Part shown: piece after piece, positions 1 through 5,052 of the stretch | Layout: each line of letters begins with the position of its first letter | Numbering within the stretch: position 1 is the stretch's first letter | Program-made: the position numbers and the translations under genes | Source: an uncultured Ideonella sp. | Lineage (GTDB): Bacteria > Pseudomonadota > Gammaproteobacteria > Burkholderiales > Burkholderiaceae | Direction: 5' to 3' | NCBI GenBank assembly: GCA_946479475.1 | Contig: CAMLGG010000343.1 | Location: 1 to 5,052 of the forward strand | Length of the DNA: 5,052 nt | Notes under the pieces: model-generated | What the model was told of the DNA's origin: nothing | Seen by the model: the letters and a program-made list of their open reading frames with translations, nothing else | Database searches by the model: none

Positions 1-12
1 AGTGTCACTACA
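1..12. promoter_or_regulatory. Truncated HexR-type operator half-plus at the window edge
   Basis: The first twelve bases read AGTGTCACTACA. Against the HexR consensus as I recall it (TGTARTnnnAYTACA, 15 bp), these are positions 4 to 15, and all nine informative bases match; the first three bases lie outside the window. HexR is the KDPG-responsive repressor/activator of central sugar metabolism in proteobacteria. Two similar dyads lie upstream of glk, which supports the reading. The site probably belongs to a promoter of a gene starting left of the window, since no credible gene starts to its right. The consensus is from memory and the site is incomplete. Confidence 0.5.
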
Positions 13-219
13 TTCGGCGTTTTTGCGACAGCTCTTCTACAGACTTTCCCGGAGCGCATCGGCGCCGGACCGGGCATTCGCCACCCCAAGGCCGCACGGC
101 TGGGGTAAACGCCCGTTCGCAAGCCGGTCGCCCAGGAGTAAGTCGCGAGCAGAAGTGACGGGCGAACGCGCGCGCCGCCCAGCCTGACGGCGGGCGGGGT
201 CGGTGAAGAAGGGACCAGG

Positions 220-275
220 CGGGCCGGGAGCCGGCCCGGCGGCTCTAGTCGTCGACGGGCCGCCCCTGGACGACT
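220..275. repeat. Two adjacent G+C-rich inverted repeats
   Basis: Bases 220-227 pair perfectly with 231-238 around a GAG trinucleotide. Nine bases later AGTCGTC (247-253) pairs with GACGACT (269-275), with a small inner GGG/CCC stem at 257-259/263-265. Neither is followed by a T-run on either strand, so they are not canonical intrinsic terminators. They may be part of a folded RNA, a weak terminator array or a protein-binding dyad; the sequence does not decide. Confidence 0.45.
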
Positions 276-277
276 GA

Positions 278-316
278 TCCCCCCGGGGGACCGACGCCGA
301 AGGCGGCGTAGGGGTC
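278..316 (-). terminator. Possible transcription end region of glk
   Basis: Read on the minus strand, a hairpin starts five bases after the glk stop codon: an outer GACC/GGTC stem (bases 316-313 with 292-289) and an inner ACGCCG/CGGCGT stem (309-304 with 299-294) with a four-base loop, followed at once by a C-run/G-run dyad (290-278). The position is right for a terminator or 3'-end stabiliser of glk mRNA. No U-tract follows, so it is not a classical intrinsic terminator; in very G+C-rich genomes such stems can still mark 3' ends. Confidence 0.3.
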
Positions 317-320
317 GACT

Positions 321-1304
321 TCAGCCGACCTGCTGGTCGATCGCCGCGGCCGAGCCGGTCAGGGCGACCAGCGTGTCGGTGATGAGGGCCGTGGGAATGG
401 CCTCGAGGTAGCCGCGCAGGCGGCCCTTGGCTTCGAAGCGCTCGCGGAAGGACGAGGCGAAGAAGTGCTCTTCCATGCGCGGCACGATGCCACCGCCGAT
501 GTAGACGCCGCCGCGCGCGCCGTAGATCAGGGCGACGCTGCCAGCGAAGGTTCCCAGCAGGGAGCAGAAGCTGTCCAGGGTCCGGCGGCAGGCCTCGTCC
601 TGGCCGGACAAGCCCAGCGCCATGATCTTCTCGGCGGCCCAGGGCTGCTCCACGGCCCGGCCGAGCACCTTCGCCACGGCCCCGTGCAGCACCGGCAGGC
701 CGATCCCGGAAAGCAGCCGCTCCGCCGACACGTGGCTGAACTCCGCCCGCACGACGCCGAGCAACTCGGATTCGAAGTCGTCGCCAGGCGCCAGCGTGCT
801 GTGCCCACCCTCGCCGGGCAGGGCCACCCAGCCGTGCGCGGTCTGCACCACGCCCGCCACGCCCATGCCCGTGCCCGGGCCGATCACGGCCATCGCACCG
901 CGTGGCACCGGCATGTCGCCGTGGGCCCGCAGCTGCCCGCCGCGCAAATGAGGCAGCGCCAGTGCCAGCGCCTCGAAGTCGTTGAGCACCTGCAGGCCGT
1001 CCAGGCCGAGCGCCGATTGCAGCGCCTGGCGCGAAAAGCTCCAGTGGCTGTTGGTGAAGCTCACCCGGTCGCCGACCACCGCGGTGGCCACGGCGATGGC
1101 AGCGTGGCGGGGCGGCCGGTAGGCATCGCCCAGAGATGCCTTCAGGCCATCGAGGTAGGCGCGCGCCGCGTCCGCCGGCTCGGGATAGTCGGGCACGGCA
1201 AGCTTCTTCACATGGGCCGGGGTGGCGGCAGGGCCTTCGATCCAGCCGAAGCGGGCGTTGGTGCCGCCGATGTCGGCCACGAGGCGGGGATAGGTGGAGT
1301 TCAA
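321..1304 (-). CDS. glk: Glucokinase (ATP-dependent, group A bacterial type)
   Basis: Cytoplasmic enzyme that phosphorylates glucose with ATP to glucose-6-phosphate, feeding the Entner-Doudoroff or pentose phosphate route. The 327-residue protein matches the usual Glk length (about 320). Visible motifs: the N-terminal phosphate-binding DIGGTNARF (residues 11-19), sugar-binding FTNSHW (83-88), LNDFEA (107-112) with the presumed catalytic base D109, the second phosphate loop IGPGTGMGVA (141-150), EGGH (165-168) whose E and H bind the sugar, E195, and GGIVPR (271-276). The start chosen is TTG at 1304-1302, eight codons before DIGGTN, as in relatives; no ATG or GTG is available upstream, the only other option being CTG at 1313-1311 before an in-frame stop. 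The Shine-Dalgarno sequence is weak. The gene is divergent from the acyltransferase operon, and two HexR-like dyads lie upstream. Confidence 0.95.
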   Translation of the reverse strand: MNSTYPRLVADIGGTNARFGWIEGPAATPAHVKKLAVPDYPEPADAARAYLDGLKASLGDAYRPPRHAAIAVATAVVGDRVSFTNSHWSFSRQALQSALGLDGLQVLNDFEALALALPHLRGGQLRAHGDMPVPRGAMAVIGPGTGMGVAGVVQTAHGWVALPGEGGHSTLAPGDDFESELLGVVRAEFSHVSAERLLSGIGLPVLHGAVAKVLGRAVEQPWAAEKIMALGLSGQDEACRRTLDSFCSLLGTFAGSVALIYGARGGVYIGGGIVPRMEEHFFASSFRERFEAKGRLRGYLEAIPTALITDTLVALTGSAAAIDQQVG

Positions 1305-1345
1305 GGCGTCCAGGTCTCGAAAATTCCGGAAAGAATAAAGCTCAA

Positions 1346-1360
1346 GGTAGCAATACTACA
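1346..1360. promoter_or_regulatory. Candidate HexR operator upstream of glk
   Basis: GGTAGCAATACTACA matches the recalled 15-bp HexR dyad (TGTARTnnnAYTACA) at 10 of 12 informative positions; its core GTAG-N5-CTAC is a perfect dyad. Its centre lies about 49 bases upstream of the glk start codon, within the promoter region for glk. Glucokinase genes are known members of HexR regulons in proteobacteria, so release of repression by KDPG would be the expected logic. HexR itself is not in the window. Confidence 0.55.
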
Positions 1361-1410
1361 GCCTCGAATCTGAACAAGCATCCCAATTTCCCTCGTACGA
1401 ATCGCGCGTC

Positions 1411-1425
1411 CGTAGTCGAAGTACA
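1411..1425. promoter_or_regulatory. Second candidate HexR operator in the glk/acyltransferase divergent gap
   Basis: CGTAGTCGAAGTACA also fits the recalled HexR dyad at 10 of 12 informative positions. Its centre is 65 bp from the centre of the first dyad, about 114 bases upstream of glk and 59 bases upstream of the acyltransferase start. It could act with the first site on glk, or lie in the promoter of the plus-strand operon. It is less certain than the first because its inverted halves are imperfect. Confidence 0.4.
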
Positions 1426-1476
1426 AGGCGGTTTCAGCGGGCTGGCCTCCTGGCAAAGCAGCTAACATGCCCGGCC

Positions 1477-2100
1477 ATGACGCGAGCCGATCTCGTGGGC
1501 CGACTGCTGGCCTTCATCGCGCGCCTGATCACCGGTGCGCAGGGCCACTGGAAGGGCTGCCCGCCCGAGGCCTTGCAGCGGATCTACTTCGCCAACCACC
1601 AGAGCCACCTCGACTGGGTCCTCATCTGGGCCGCCCTGCCCGGCGAACTGCGTGCCCGCACGCGCCCCATCGCGGCCAAGGATTACTGGACCGCCTCGCG
1701 CTTCAAACACTGGCTGACGCGCGAGGTCTTCAACGCGGTCTACGTCAACCGCCAGAGGACCGACGAGAACGAGGATCCGCTCGAACCGCTGGTGCAGGCG
1801 CTCAGCGCCGGCGATTCGCTCGTCATCTTCCCCGAGGGCACGCGCAGCCAAGGCGGAGAGCCGCAGGCCTTCAAGAGCGGCCTGTACCACCTCGCCCGCC
1901 AGTTCCCGCAGGTCCAGCTGGTGCCGGCCTGGATAGACAACGTCCAGCGGGTGATGCCCAAGGGCGAGGTGGTGCCGGTGCCCATCCTGTGCACCGTCAC
2001 CTTCGGCACGCCCATCGCCCTCATGGCCGGGGAGGACAAGCGCAGCTTCCTGGACCGCGCCCGCGCGGCGGTCGTCGAACTCCGACCTCTCGTGCTTTGA
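1477..2100 (+). CDS. PlsC-family 1-acylglycerol-3-phosphate acyltransferase
   Basis: Membrane-associated acyltransferase that would transfer a fatty acyl group to a lysophospholipid, most probably lysophosphatidate to phosphatidate, in phospholipid synthesis or remodelling. The 207 residues carry the family blocks in order: NHQSHLDW (40-47) with the H-x4-D catalytic pair H41 and D46; a basic YVNR stretch (89-92); IFPEGTRS (117-124), the glycerol-phosphate binding block II/III with E120 and R123; and LVPAWIDN (148-155), block IV. A hydrophobic stretch near residues 6-20 may anchor it. The start is ATG at 1477; no strong Shine-Dalgarno precedes it. It is the first gene of a tight plus-strand operon, with the CdsA-like gene starting two bases after its stop. 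At 207 residues it is slightly shorter than E. coli PlsC. Substrate choice (lysophosphatidate or another acyl acceptor) cannot be read from sequence. Confidence 0.9.
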   Translation: MTRADLVGRLLAFIARLITGAQGHWKGCPPEALQRIYFANHQSHLDWVLIWAALPGELRARTRPIAAKDYWTASRFKHWLTREVFNAVYVNRQRTDENEDPLEPLVQALSAGDSLVIFPEGTRSQGGEPQAFKSGLYHLARQFPQVQLVPAWIDNVQRVMPKGEVVPVPILCTVTFGTPIALMAGEDKRSFLDRARAAVVELRPLVL

Positions 2101-2102
2101 CG

Positions 2103-3077
2103 ATGCTGAGCTCGCTACGCAACCTCGACGCGGAACAGCAGGTCGCCCTGCTCTTCGTCATCGTCTTCGGCGCGCTGCTGGCCGTGACGGTCGGCGACCT
2201 GCTGGTGAACCTGCGCGACCGGCCGCCCGAGTGGGTGCAGCGGCACGACCGCTTCCAACGCGACCTGCGGGCCATGTGGATGGGCGCCGCGCTCTTCTGG
2301 TTGGCGTGGATATCCGGCCCGATCGGTGCCACGCTGCTGTTCGGCACCGTCTCGTTCCTGGCACTGCGCGAGTTCATCACGCTCAGCCCGACCCGCCGCG
2401 CCGACCACCGCAGCCTGCTGGTTGCCTTCTTCCTCGTGCTGCCCGCGCAGTACGTGCTGGTGGGCAACCGCAACTTCGACCTGTTCAGCGTCTTCATCCC
2501 GGTCTACGTCTTCTTCGCCATCCCGGTGCTGGGCGCGCTGGCCGGCGATCCCGAGCGCTTCCTGGAGCGCAACGCGAGCATCCAGTGGGGCATCATGGTG
2601 TGCGTCTACGGGCTGTCGCACGCGCCGGCCCTGCTGCTGCTGAACTTCCCCAATGCCCAGCCGGGGCGCGGCGCCTTCCTGGTGTTCTTCCTCGTCATCG
2701 TCGCGGTGGTCGCCCAGGTGGTGCAGGAGGCGGCGAGCCGCTGGCTCAGGCACCGGCCGCTGGCCCGGCAGATCAGCCGCTCGTTCTCGGCGCGCGCCTG
2801 GGCCTTGAGCGCCGCCGCAGCTGGCCTGGCCGGCGCCCTGCTGTTCTGGATCACGCCTTTCAAGTTCGCCCAGGCGCTCGCCATGGGCCTGCTGGCCGGC
2901 GGTGCAGGCACACTGGGCGAGTTCGTGATGAAGGCGCTGAAGAAGGACGTGGGCGTCGCCTACTGGGGCAACCAGGCCGCCGTGACCGGGGCCGTGGGCC
3001 TGCTCGACCGGGTGGCGCCCCTGGCCTTCGCGGCGCCGGTGTTCTTCCATTCGGTGCGCTGGTACTTCAAGCTATGA
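2103..3077 (+). CDS. CdsA-fold integral membrane protein with degenerate catalytic motifs (phosphatidate cytidylyltransferase-like)
   Basis: A 324-residue membrane protein with about eight hydrophobic segments (near 14-34, 59-88 as one or two, 103-121, 126-147, 162-181, 191-208, 233-250, 255-272). The membrane layout, the C-terminal pattern [14 protein letters not shown] (272-285), LDRV (301-304) and the FAAPVFFH ending, and its place right after a PlsC-type gene identify it with the CTP_transf_1/CdsA family, whose members make CDP-diacylglycerol from CTP and phosphatidate. The expected active-site residues are mostly gone, however: the family's GD...S reads GE...K (272-277), the KD reads AY (286-287), the PGHGG loop is replaced by a stretch without histidine (289-300), DRxD reads DRVA (302-305), and the SPxKTxEG loop reads [10 protein letters not shown] (224-233). 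Start ATG 2103 has no Shine-Dalgarno and lies two bases after the upstream stop, suggesting translational coupling. It may be a non-catalytic paralogue or a changed enzyme; an automatic pipeline would probably call it phosphatidate cytidylyltransferase. Confidence 0.82.
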   Translation: MLSSLRNLDAEQQVALLFVIVFGALLAVTVGDLLVNLRDRPPEWVQRHDRFQRDLRAMWMGAALFWLAWISGPIGATLLFGTVSFLALREFITLSPTRRADHRSLLVAFFLVLPAQYVLVGNRNFDLFSVFIPVYVFFAIPVLGALAGDPERFLERNASIQWGIMVCVYGLSHAPALLLLNFPNAQPGRGAFLVFFLVIVAVVAQVVQEAASRWLRHRPLARQISRSFSARAWALSAAAAGLAGALLFWITPFKFAQALAMGLLAGGAGTLGEFVMKALKKDVGVAYWGNQAAVTGAVGLLDRVAPLAFAAPVFFHSVRWYFKL

Positions 3078-3631
3078 GTCGTGTGTTGGGCATAGACCCC
3101 GGCCTGCAATGCACCGGCTTCGGCGTCGTCGAGCGCGAAGGCACCCGGCTGCACTACGTGGCCAGCGGCACCATCCGCACCACGGGCGGGGGCATCGCCC
3201 AGGGCGACCTGCCGGGCCGGCTGAAGATCATCTTCGAAGGCGTGCGAGAGGTGGCCGAGCGCTACCGGCCGACGGACGCCTCGGTCGAGATCGTCTTCGT
3301 CAACGTGAATCCGCAGAGCACGCTGCTGCTGGGCCAGGCCCGCGGCGCGGCGCTCACCGCACTGGTGACCGCCGGCCTGCCGGTGGCCGAGTACACCGCA
3401 CTGCAGATGAAGAAGTCGGTCGTCGGCCACGGCCACGCCGCCAAGTCGCAGATCCAGGAGATGGTGATGCGCCTGCTCTGCCTGCCCGGGCTGCCGGGCA
3501 AGGACGCGGCCGATGCCCTCGGCCTGGCCATCACCCACGCCCACGCGGGCGGCTCGTTCGCCGCCATGGCCCAGGTCACCTCGCTGAACCGGCGCACGCA
3601 CGCGCAGTTCCGCAACGGCCGCACCTACTGA
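3074..3631 (+). CDS. ruvC: Crossover junction endodeoxyribonuclease RuvC
   Basis: Dimeric Mg-dependent nuclease that resolves Holliday junctions by symmetric cuts, working with the RuvAB branch-migration motor in recombination and repair. The 185-residue protein (E. coli RuvC has 173) begins with [15 protein letters not shown] and keeps the full catalytic set at positions matching E. coli with a constant offset: D8, E72, D144 and D147 (E. coli D7, E66, D138, D141), plus F75, K113 and K124 (E. coli F69, K107, K118). The [15 protein letters not shown] (79-93) and [15 protein letters not shown] (143-157) blocks are typical, and a basic tail follows. ATG 3074 overlaps the stop of the CdsA-like gene as ATGA, with no clear Shine-Dalgarno, so translation is probably coupled. 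No ruvA or ruvB is in the window, and its partners here are lipid genes. Confidence 0.97.
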   Translation: MSRVLGIDPGLQCTGFGVVEREGTRLHYVASGTIRTTGGGIAQGDLPGRLKIIFEGVREVAERYRPTDASVEIVFVNVNPQSTLLLGQARGAALTALVTAGLPVAEYTALQMKKSVVGHGHAAKSQIQEMVMRLLCLPGLPGKDAADALGLAITHAHAGGSFAAMAQVTSLNRRTHAQFRNGRTY

Positions 3632-3636
3632 ACATC

Positions 3637-3642
3637 GAAAGG
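3637..3642 (+). promoter_or_regulatory. Ribosome binding site deciding the GTG start of the hydrolase
   Basis: GAAAGG lies nine bases before GTG 3652 in the 20-base gap after ruvC. It is the clearest Shine-Dalgarno in this operon and supports the GTG start, since no ATG is available in frame near the conserved N-terminus. Confidence 0.6.
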
Positions 3643-3651
3643 TTCCGGACC

Positions 3652-4356
3652 GTGTCCCATTCGCCCGTCCGCTCGGAGTGGATCGATGTCGAAGGCCCCG
3701 ATGGCCGATTCGGCGCCTACCTCGCCCTCCCACCTGCCGCGCGCGGCCCGGGCCTTCTGCTGCTGCAGGAGATCTTCGGGGTCAACGAGCACATCCGCGC
3801 CGTCGCGGAGCAATACGCGCTCGACGGCTTCGTGGTGCTGGCGCCGGACCTGTTCTGGCGCCAGGGTCCCCGCATCGAGCTGGGCTACGAGGGGGCGGAC
3901 AGGCAGCGCGCCAACGCCCTGAAGAGCTCGCTGGAGCCGGAGCAGACCTGGCGTGATCTCGCAGCCTCCCTCGCCGCGCTGCGGGCTCGGCCGGAGTGCA
4001 GCGGCCGCATCGGCGCCCTGGGCTACTGCCTGGGCGGCCGGCTGGCTTTCAACGCCGCCGCGTCGCTCGACGTGGATGCTGCGGTGGCCTACTACGGCGG
4101 CGGCATCCAGGACCAGCTTTCGCTGGCCGAGCAGATCCGCTGCCCGGTCCAGTTCCACTACGGCGTGCTGGACGCGCACATCCCGCCCGAGGCGGTGGAG
4201 GCGGTGCGCGAGGCGATGGCCGACAAGGACGCGGAGGTCCACGTCTATCCCGCGGCCGGCCATGGCTTCAACTGCTGGGCGCGCGCCAGCCACCACCCGG
4301 CCAGCGCGGCGTTGGCGCACGGCCGCAGCCTCGCCTTCCTCGCGGCGCTGTTCTGA
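3652..4356 (+). CDS. Dienelactone hydrolase family protein (carboxymethylenebutenolidase-like)
   Basis: A cytoplasmic alpha/beta-hydrolase of 234 residues, about the size of Pseudomonas ClcD (236). The family reaction opens dienelactone to maleylacetate in chlorocatechol breakdown, but many relatives outside such clusters hydrolyse other, mostly unknown, lactones or esters. Visible features: LLLLQEIFGVNEHIR (35-49) with the conserved glutamate E40 that holds the nucleophile, GYCLGGR (124-130) with the nucleophile C126, GVLDAHIP (171-178) with D174, and AAGHGFNC (201-208) with H204, giving the Cys-Asp-His triad of the family rather than a Ser triad. The GTG start at 3652 is chosen because of the ribosome binding site at 3637-3642 and fits the usual N-terminus (short strand, then GPDGRFGAYLALP). 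No aromatic-degradation genes are nearby, so the substrate is open. The gene ends 21 bases from the convergent glycosyltransferase. Confidence 0.92.
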   Translation: MSHSPVRSEWIDVEGPDGRFGAYLALPPAARGPGLLLLQEIFGVNEHIRAVAEQYALDGFVVLAPDLFWRQGPRIELGYEGADRQRANALKSSLEPEQTWRDLAASLAALRARPECSGRIGALGYCLGGRLAFNAAASLDVDAAVAYYGGGIQDQLSLAEQIRCPVQFHYGVLDAHIPPEAVEAVREAMADKDAEVHVYPAAGHGFNCWARASHHPASAALAHGRSLAFLAALF

Positions 4357-4380
4357 GCCGGACTCCGGAGGGACGGCTCA
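4354..4380. terminator. Bidirectional hairpin joining the stop codons of two convergent genes
   Basis: TGAGCCG (4354-4360) pairs perfectly with CGGCTCA (4374-4380), and TCC (4364-4366) can pair with GGA (4371-4373) inside, around GGAG. The TGA at the left end is the hydrolase stop codon; the TCA at the right end is the glycosyltransferase stop codon on the minus strand. The position suits a bidirectional transcription end, but neither side has a T-run, so terminator strength is uncertain. Confidence 0.4.
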
Positions 4381-5052
4381 GCGCACCTTGGTCGATTCGG
4401 CCCGGGCCGCCTGGGCCAGCGAGGACTGCGGGGCGAGCTCGGCCTCCCACAGCTCCAGGTGGATGCGCCTGCCCGGCGTCTGCTGGACATCGGCCACCGC
4501 GATGCGGCGCGGCGGGCGCTCCAGCGCCGCGAGCAGCGAAGCCTCGGGCCGGCCTTCCCCCACGATCAGGAAAGGCTGCGATTGGGCCGATGGCCGCAGC
4601 GGCACGCTCAGCTGGAAGTGGTCATGCGGCAGCTGGCCGGGAGCGCGCCAGGCCGTCCACTGCGGGGCCAGGTCGCGCCAGGCGTAGGTGCCGTTGGCCA
4701 GCACCGCCCGGTCCTCGCCGAGCACCAGCGGCGCCGCCAGGTCCGCCCCGTTCACGCCGGAACGCGCCCAATGGTCGCGGACCGCGGGCTTCAGCAGCTC
4801 GAAGGCCTGGTCCCAGCCCCGCATGCGGGCCCAGACGTCCATCTGCCGCGGCAACGGGCGGTGCGTCCAAGACGCGATGTCCCCTGCCAGCGTGACCGCC
4901 GCGATCAAGAGCGCCTGCGTCGCCAGGGCCGCATACCAGCCGCCGAGCGCACGGGCCGGCCGCTCGGGACGAAGCCACAGCACCAGGCCGACGATGGTGC
5001 CGATCAGGGCGGGCGCGGCCCAGTTCAGCTCGGCCTGGGCGTGGAAGGCCTG
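4378..5052 (-). CDS. GT39/ArnT-like membrane glycosyltransferase, C-terminal part (5' end outside window)
   Basis: The minus-strand frame is open from the right window edge to its stop at 4380-4378, giving the last 224 residues of a longer protein; the GTG at 4983 is internal, because the residues before it (AELNWAAPAL, fragment 7-16) are a conserved block of this family. GT39-type enzymes are inner-membrane proteins that move sugars from polyprenyl-phosphate donors to lipid A, protein or other acceptors on the periplasmic side. In the fragment, the NWAAPA motif is followed by two hydrophobic helices (about 14-28 and 37-58) and then a soluble domain of about 160 residues (WDQAFELLKP near 80-89, HDHFQLSVPL near 143-152), as expected for the periplasmic C-terminal domain. 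The catalytic N-terminal loops are not in the window, so donor and acceptor cannot be judged. It converges on the hydrolase gene. Confidence 0.78.
   Translation of the reverse strand, partial: QAFHAQAELNWAAPALIGTIVGLVLWLRPERPARALGGWYAALATQALLIAAVTLAGDIASWTHRPLPRQMDVWARMRGWDQAFELLKPAVRDHWARSGVNGADLAAPLVLGEDRAVLANGTYAWRDLAPQWTAWRAPGQLPHDHFQLSVPLRPSAQSQPFLIVGEGRPEASLLAALERPPRRIAVADVQQTPGRRIHLELWEAELAPQSSLAQAARAESTKVR

Larger units (their letters stand above)
1..320. other. Non-coding, hairpin-rich intergenic region downstream of glk
   Basis: No convincing gene lies in these 320 bases; the only open frame (61 codons, GTG start at base 2) encodes a low-complexity Arg/Ser/Ala/Pro-rich peptide typical of G+C-rich noise. 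Inverted repeats are frequent: 83-88 with 101-106 (plus inner 91-93/98-100), 114-120 with 162-168, 220-227 with 231-238, 247-253 with 269-275, the C-run/G-run dyad at 278-290, and 289-292/294-299 with 304-309/313-316. Bases 13-60 are less G+C-rich and may hold promoter elements for a gene to the left. I could not match the region to RNase P RNA, tmRNA, SRP RNA, 6S RNA or a familiar riboswitch. Confidence 0.6.

Noticed and set aside
27..41. Additional HexR-like dyad
   Set aside because: Only 7 of 12 informative positions match, which is expected by chance.
2..187. 61-codon plus-strand open frame at the left edge
   Set aside because: Low-complexity Arg/Ser/Pro/Ala composition, GTG start at the window edge without a visible ribosome binding site, no recognisable motif, and it overlaps the hairpin-rich stretch.
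1..320. Known housekeeping RNAs (RNase P RNA, tmRNA, SRP RNA, 6S RNA) or common riboswitches
   Set aside because: None of their conserved core strings could be found on either strand; only unassigned stems are visible.
465..1373. 302-codon plus-strand open frame opposite glk
   Set aside because: Antisense to a clear glucokinase; composition (Arg, Gln, His, Gly, Ala rich) is that of a shadow frame in G+C-rich DNA.
1324..1400. Short perfect palindromes TTCCGGAA (1324-1331) and TCGTACGA (1393-1400) as operators
   Set aside because: Eight-base palindromes are common by chance and match no regulator site I can name; noted only for comparison with relatives.
1467..2102. Possible long N-terminal extension of the CdsA-like protein (start 1467) overlapping the acyltransferase
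   Set aside because: The extension is an Arg/Pro/Gly-rich shadow of the acyltransferase frame; ATG 2103 fits directly before the first membrane segment.
2940..3040. Frameshift as the cause of the missing PGHGG/DRxD signature in the CdsA-like protein
   Set aside because: Neither other plus-strand frame here encodes an HGG-like motif, and the sequence on both sides stays in one frame, so divergence is more likely than a local indel.
2115..3050. 311-codon minus-strand open frame opposite the CdsA-like gene
   Set aside because: Gln/Glu/His/Arg-rich shadow frame without domains; the plus-strand frame has coherent membrane segments.
1..5052. CRISPR arrays, insertion sequences, tRNA genes, attachment sites or defence genes
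   Set aside because: No spaced direct repeats, transposase, tRNA-like fold or integrase was seen; apart from the CdsA-like gene the coding content looks like ordinary chromosomal core genes.

Overview
The window is very G+C-rich DNA with tightly packed genes. Gene types and sequence style (group A glucokinase, class-A RuvC, short PlsC-family acyltransferase, GT39 glycosyltransferase) suggest a betaproteobacterium, most likely Burkholderiales and perhaps Comamonadaceae-like (Variovorax/Ramlibacter type). The taxon is inferred from overall feel, not from a search.

Left part (1-1476): bases 1-320 hold no credible gene. They start with what looks like the right end of a HexR-type operator cut by the window edge (1-12), followed by a string of G+C-rich inverted repeats. 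Glucokinase (glk) lies on the minus strand at 321-1304. The 172-base gap upstream of it (1305-1476) is richer in A+T and holds two more 15-bp HexR-like dyads (1346-1360 and 1411-1425). Together they point to Entner-Doudoroff/glucose control of glk, and perhaps of the neighbouring divergent operon.

Middle (1477-4356, plus strand): four genes packed head to tail. They are a PlsC-type lysophospholipid acyltransferase, a CdsA-fold membrane protein (2-base gap), the Holliday-junction resolvase ruvC (4-base ATGA overlap) and a dienelactone hydrolase (20-base gap with its own ribosome binding site). The first two are a phospholipid pair: the acyltransferase would make phosphatidate and a CdsA would turn it into CDP-diacylglycerol. 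The CdsA-like protein, however, has lost nearly every catalytic motif of that family while keeping its membrane layout. This is the most unusual thing in the window.

Right part (4357-5052): the dienelactone hydrolase converges on the 3' end of a minus-strand GT39/ArnT-like membrane glycosyltransferase that runs off the window. The 21 bases between them, with both stop codons, form one hairpin in which the two stop codons pair with each other.
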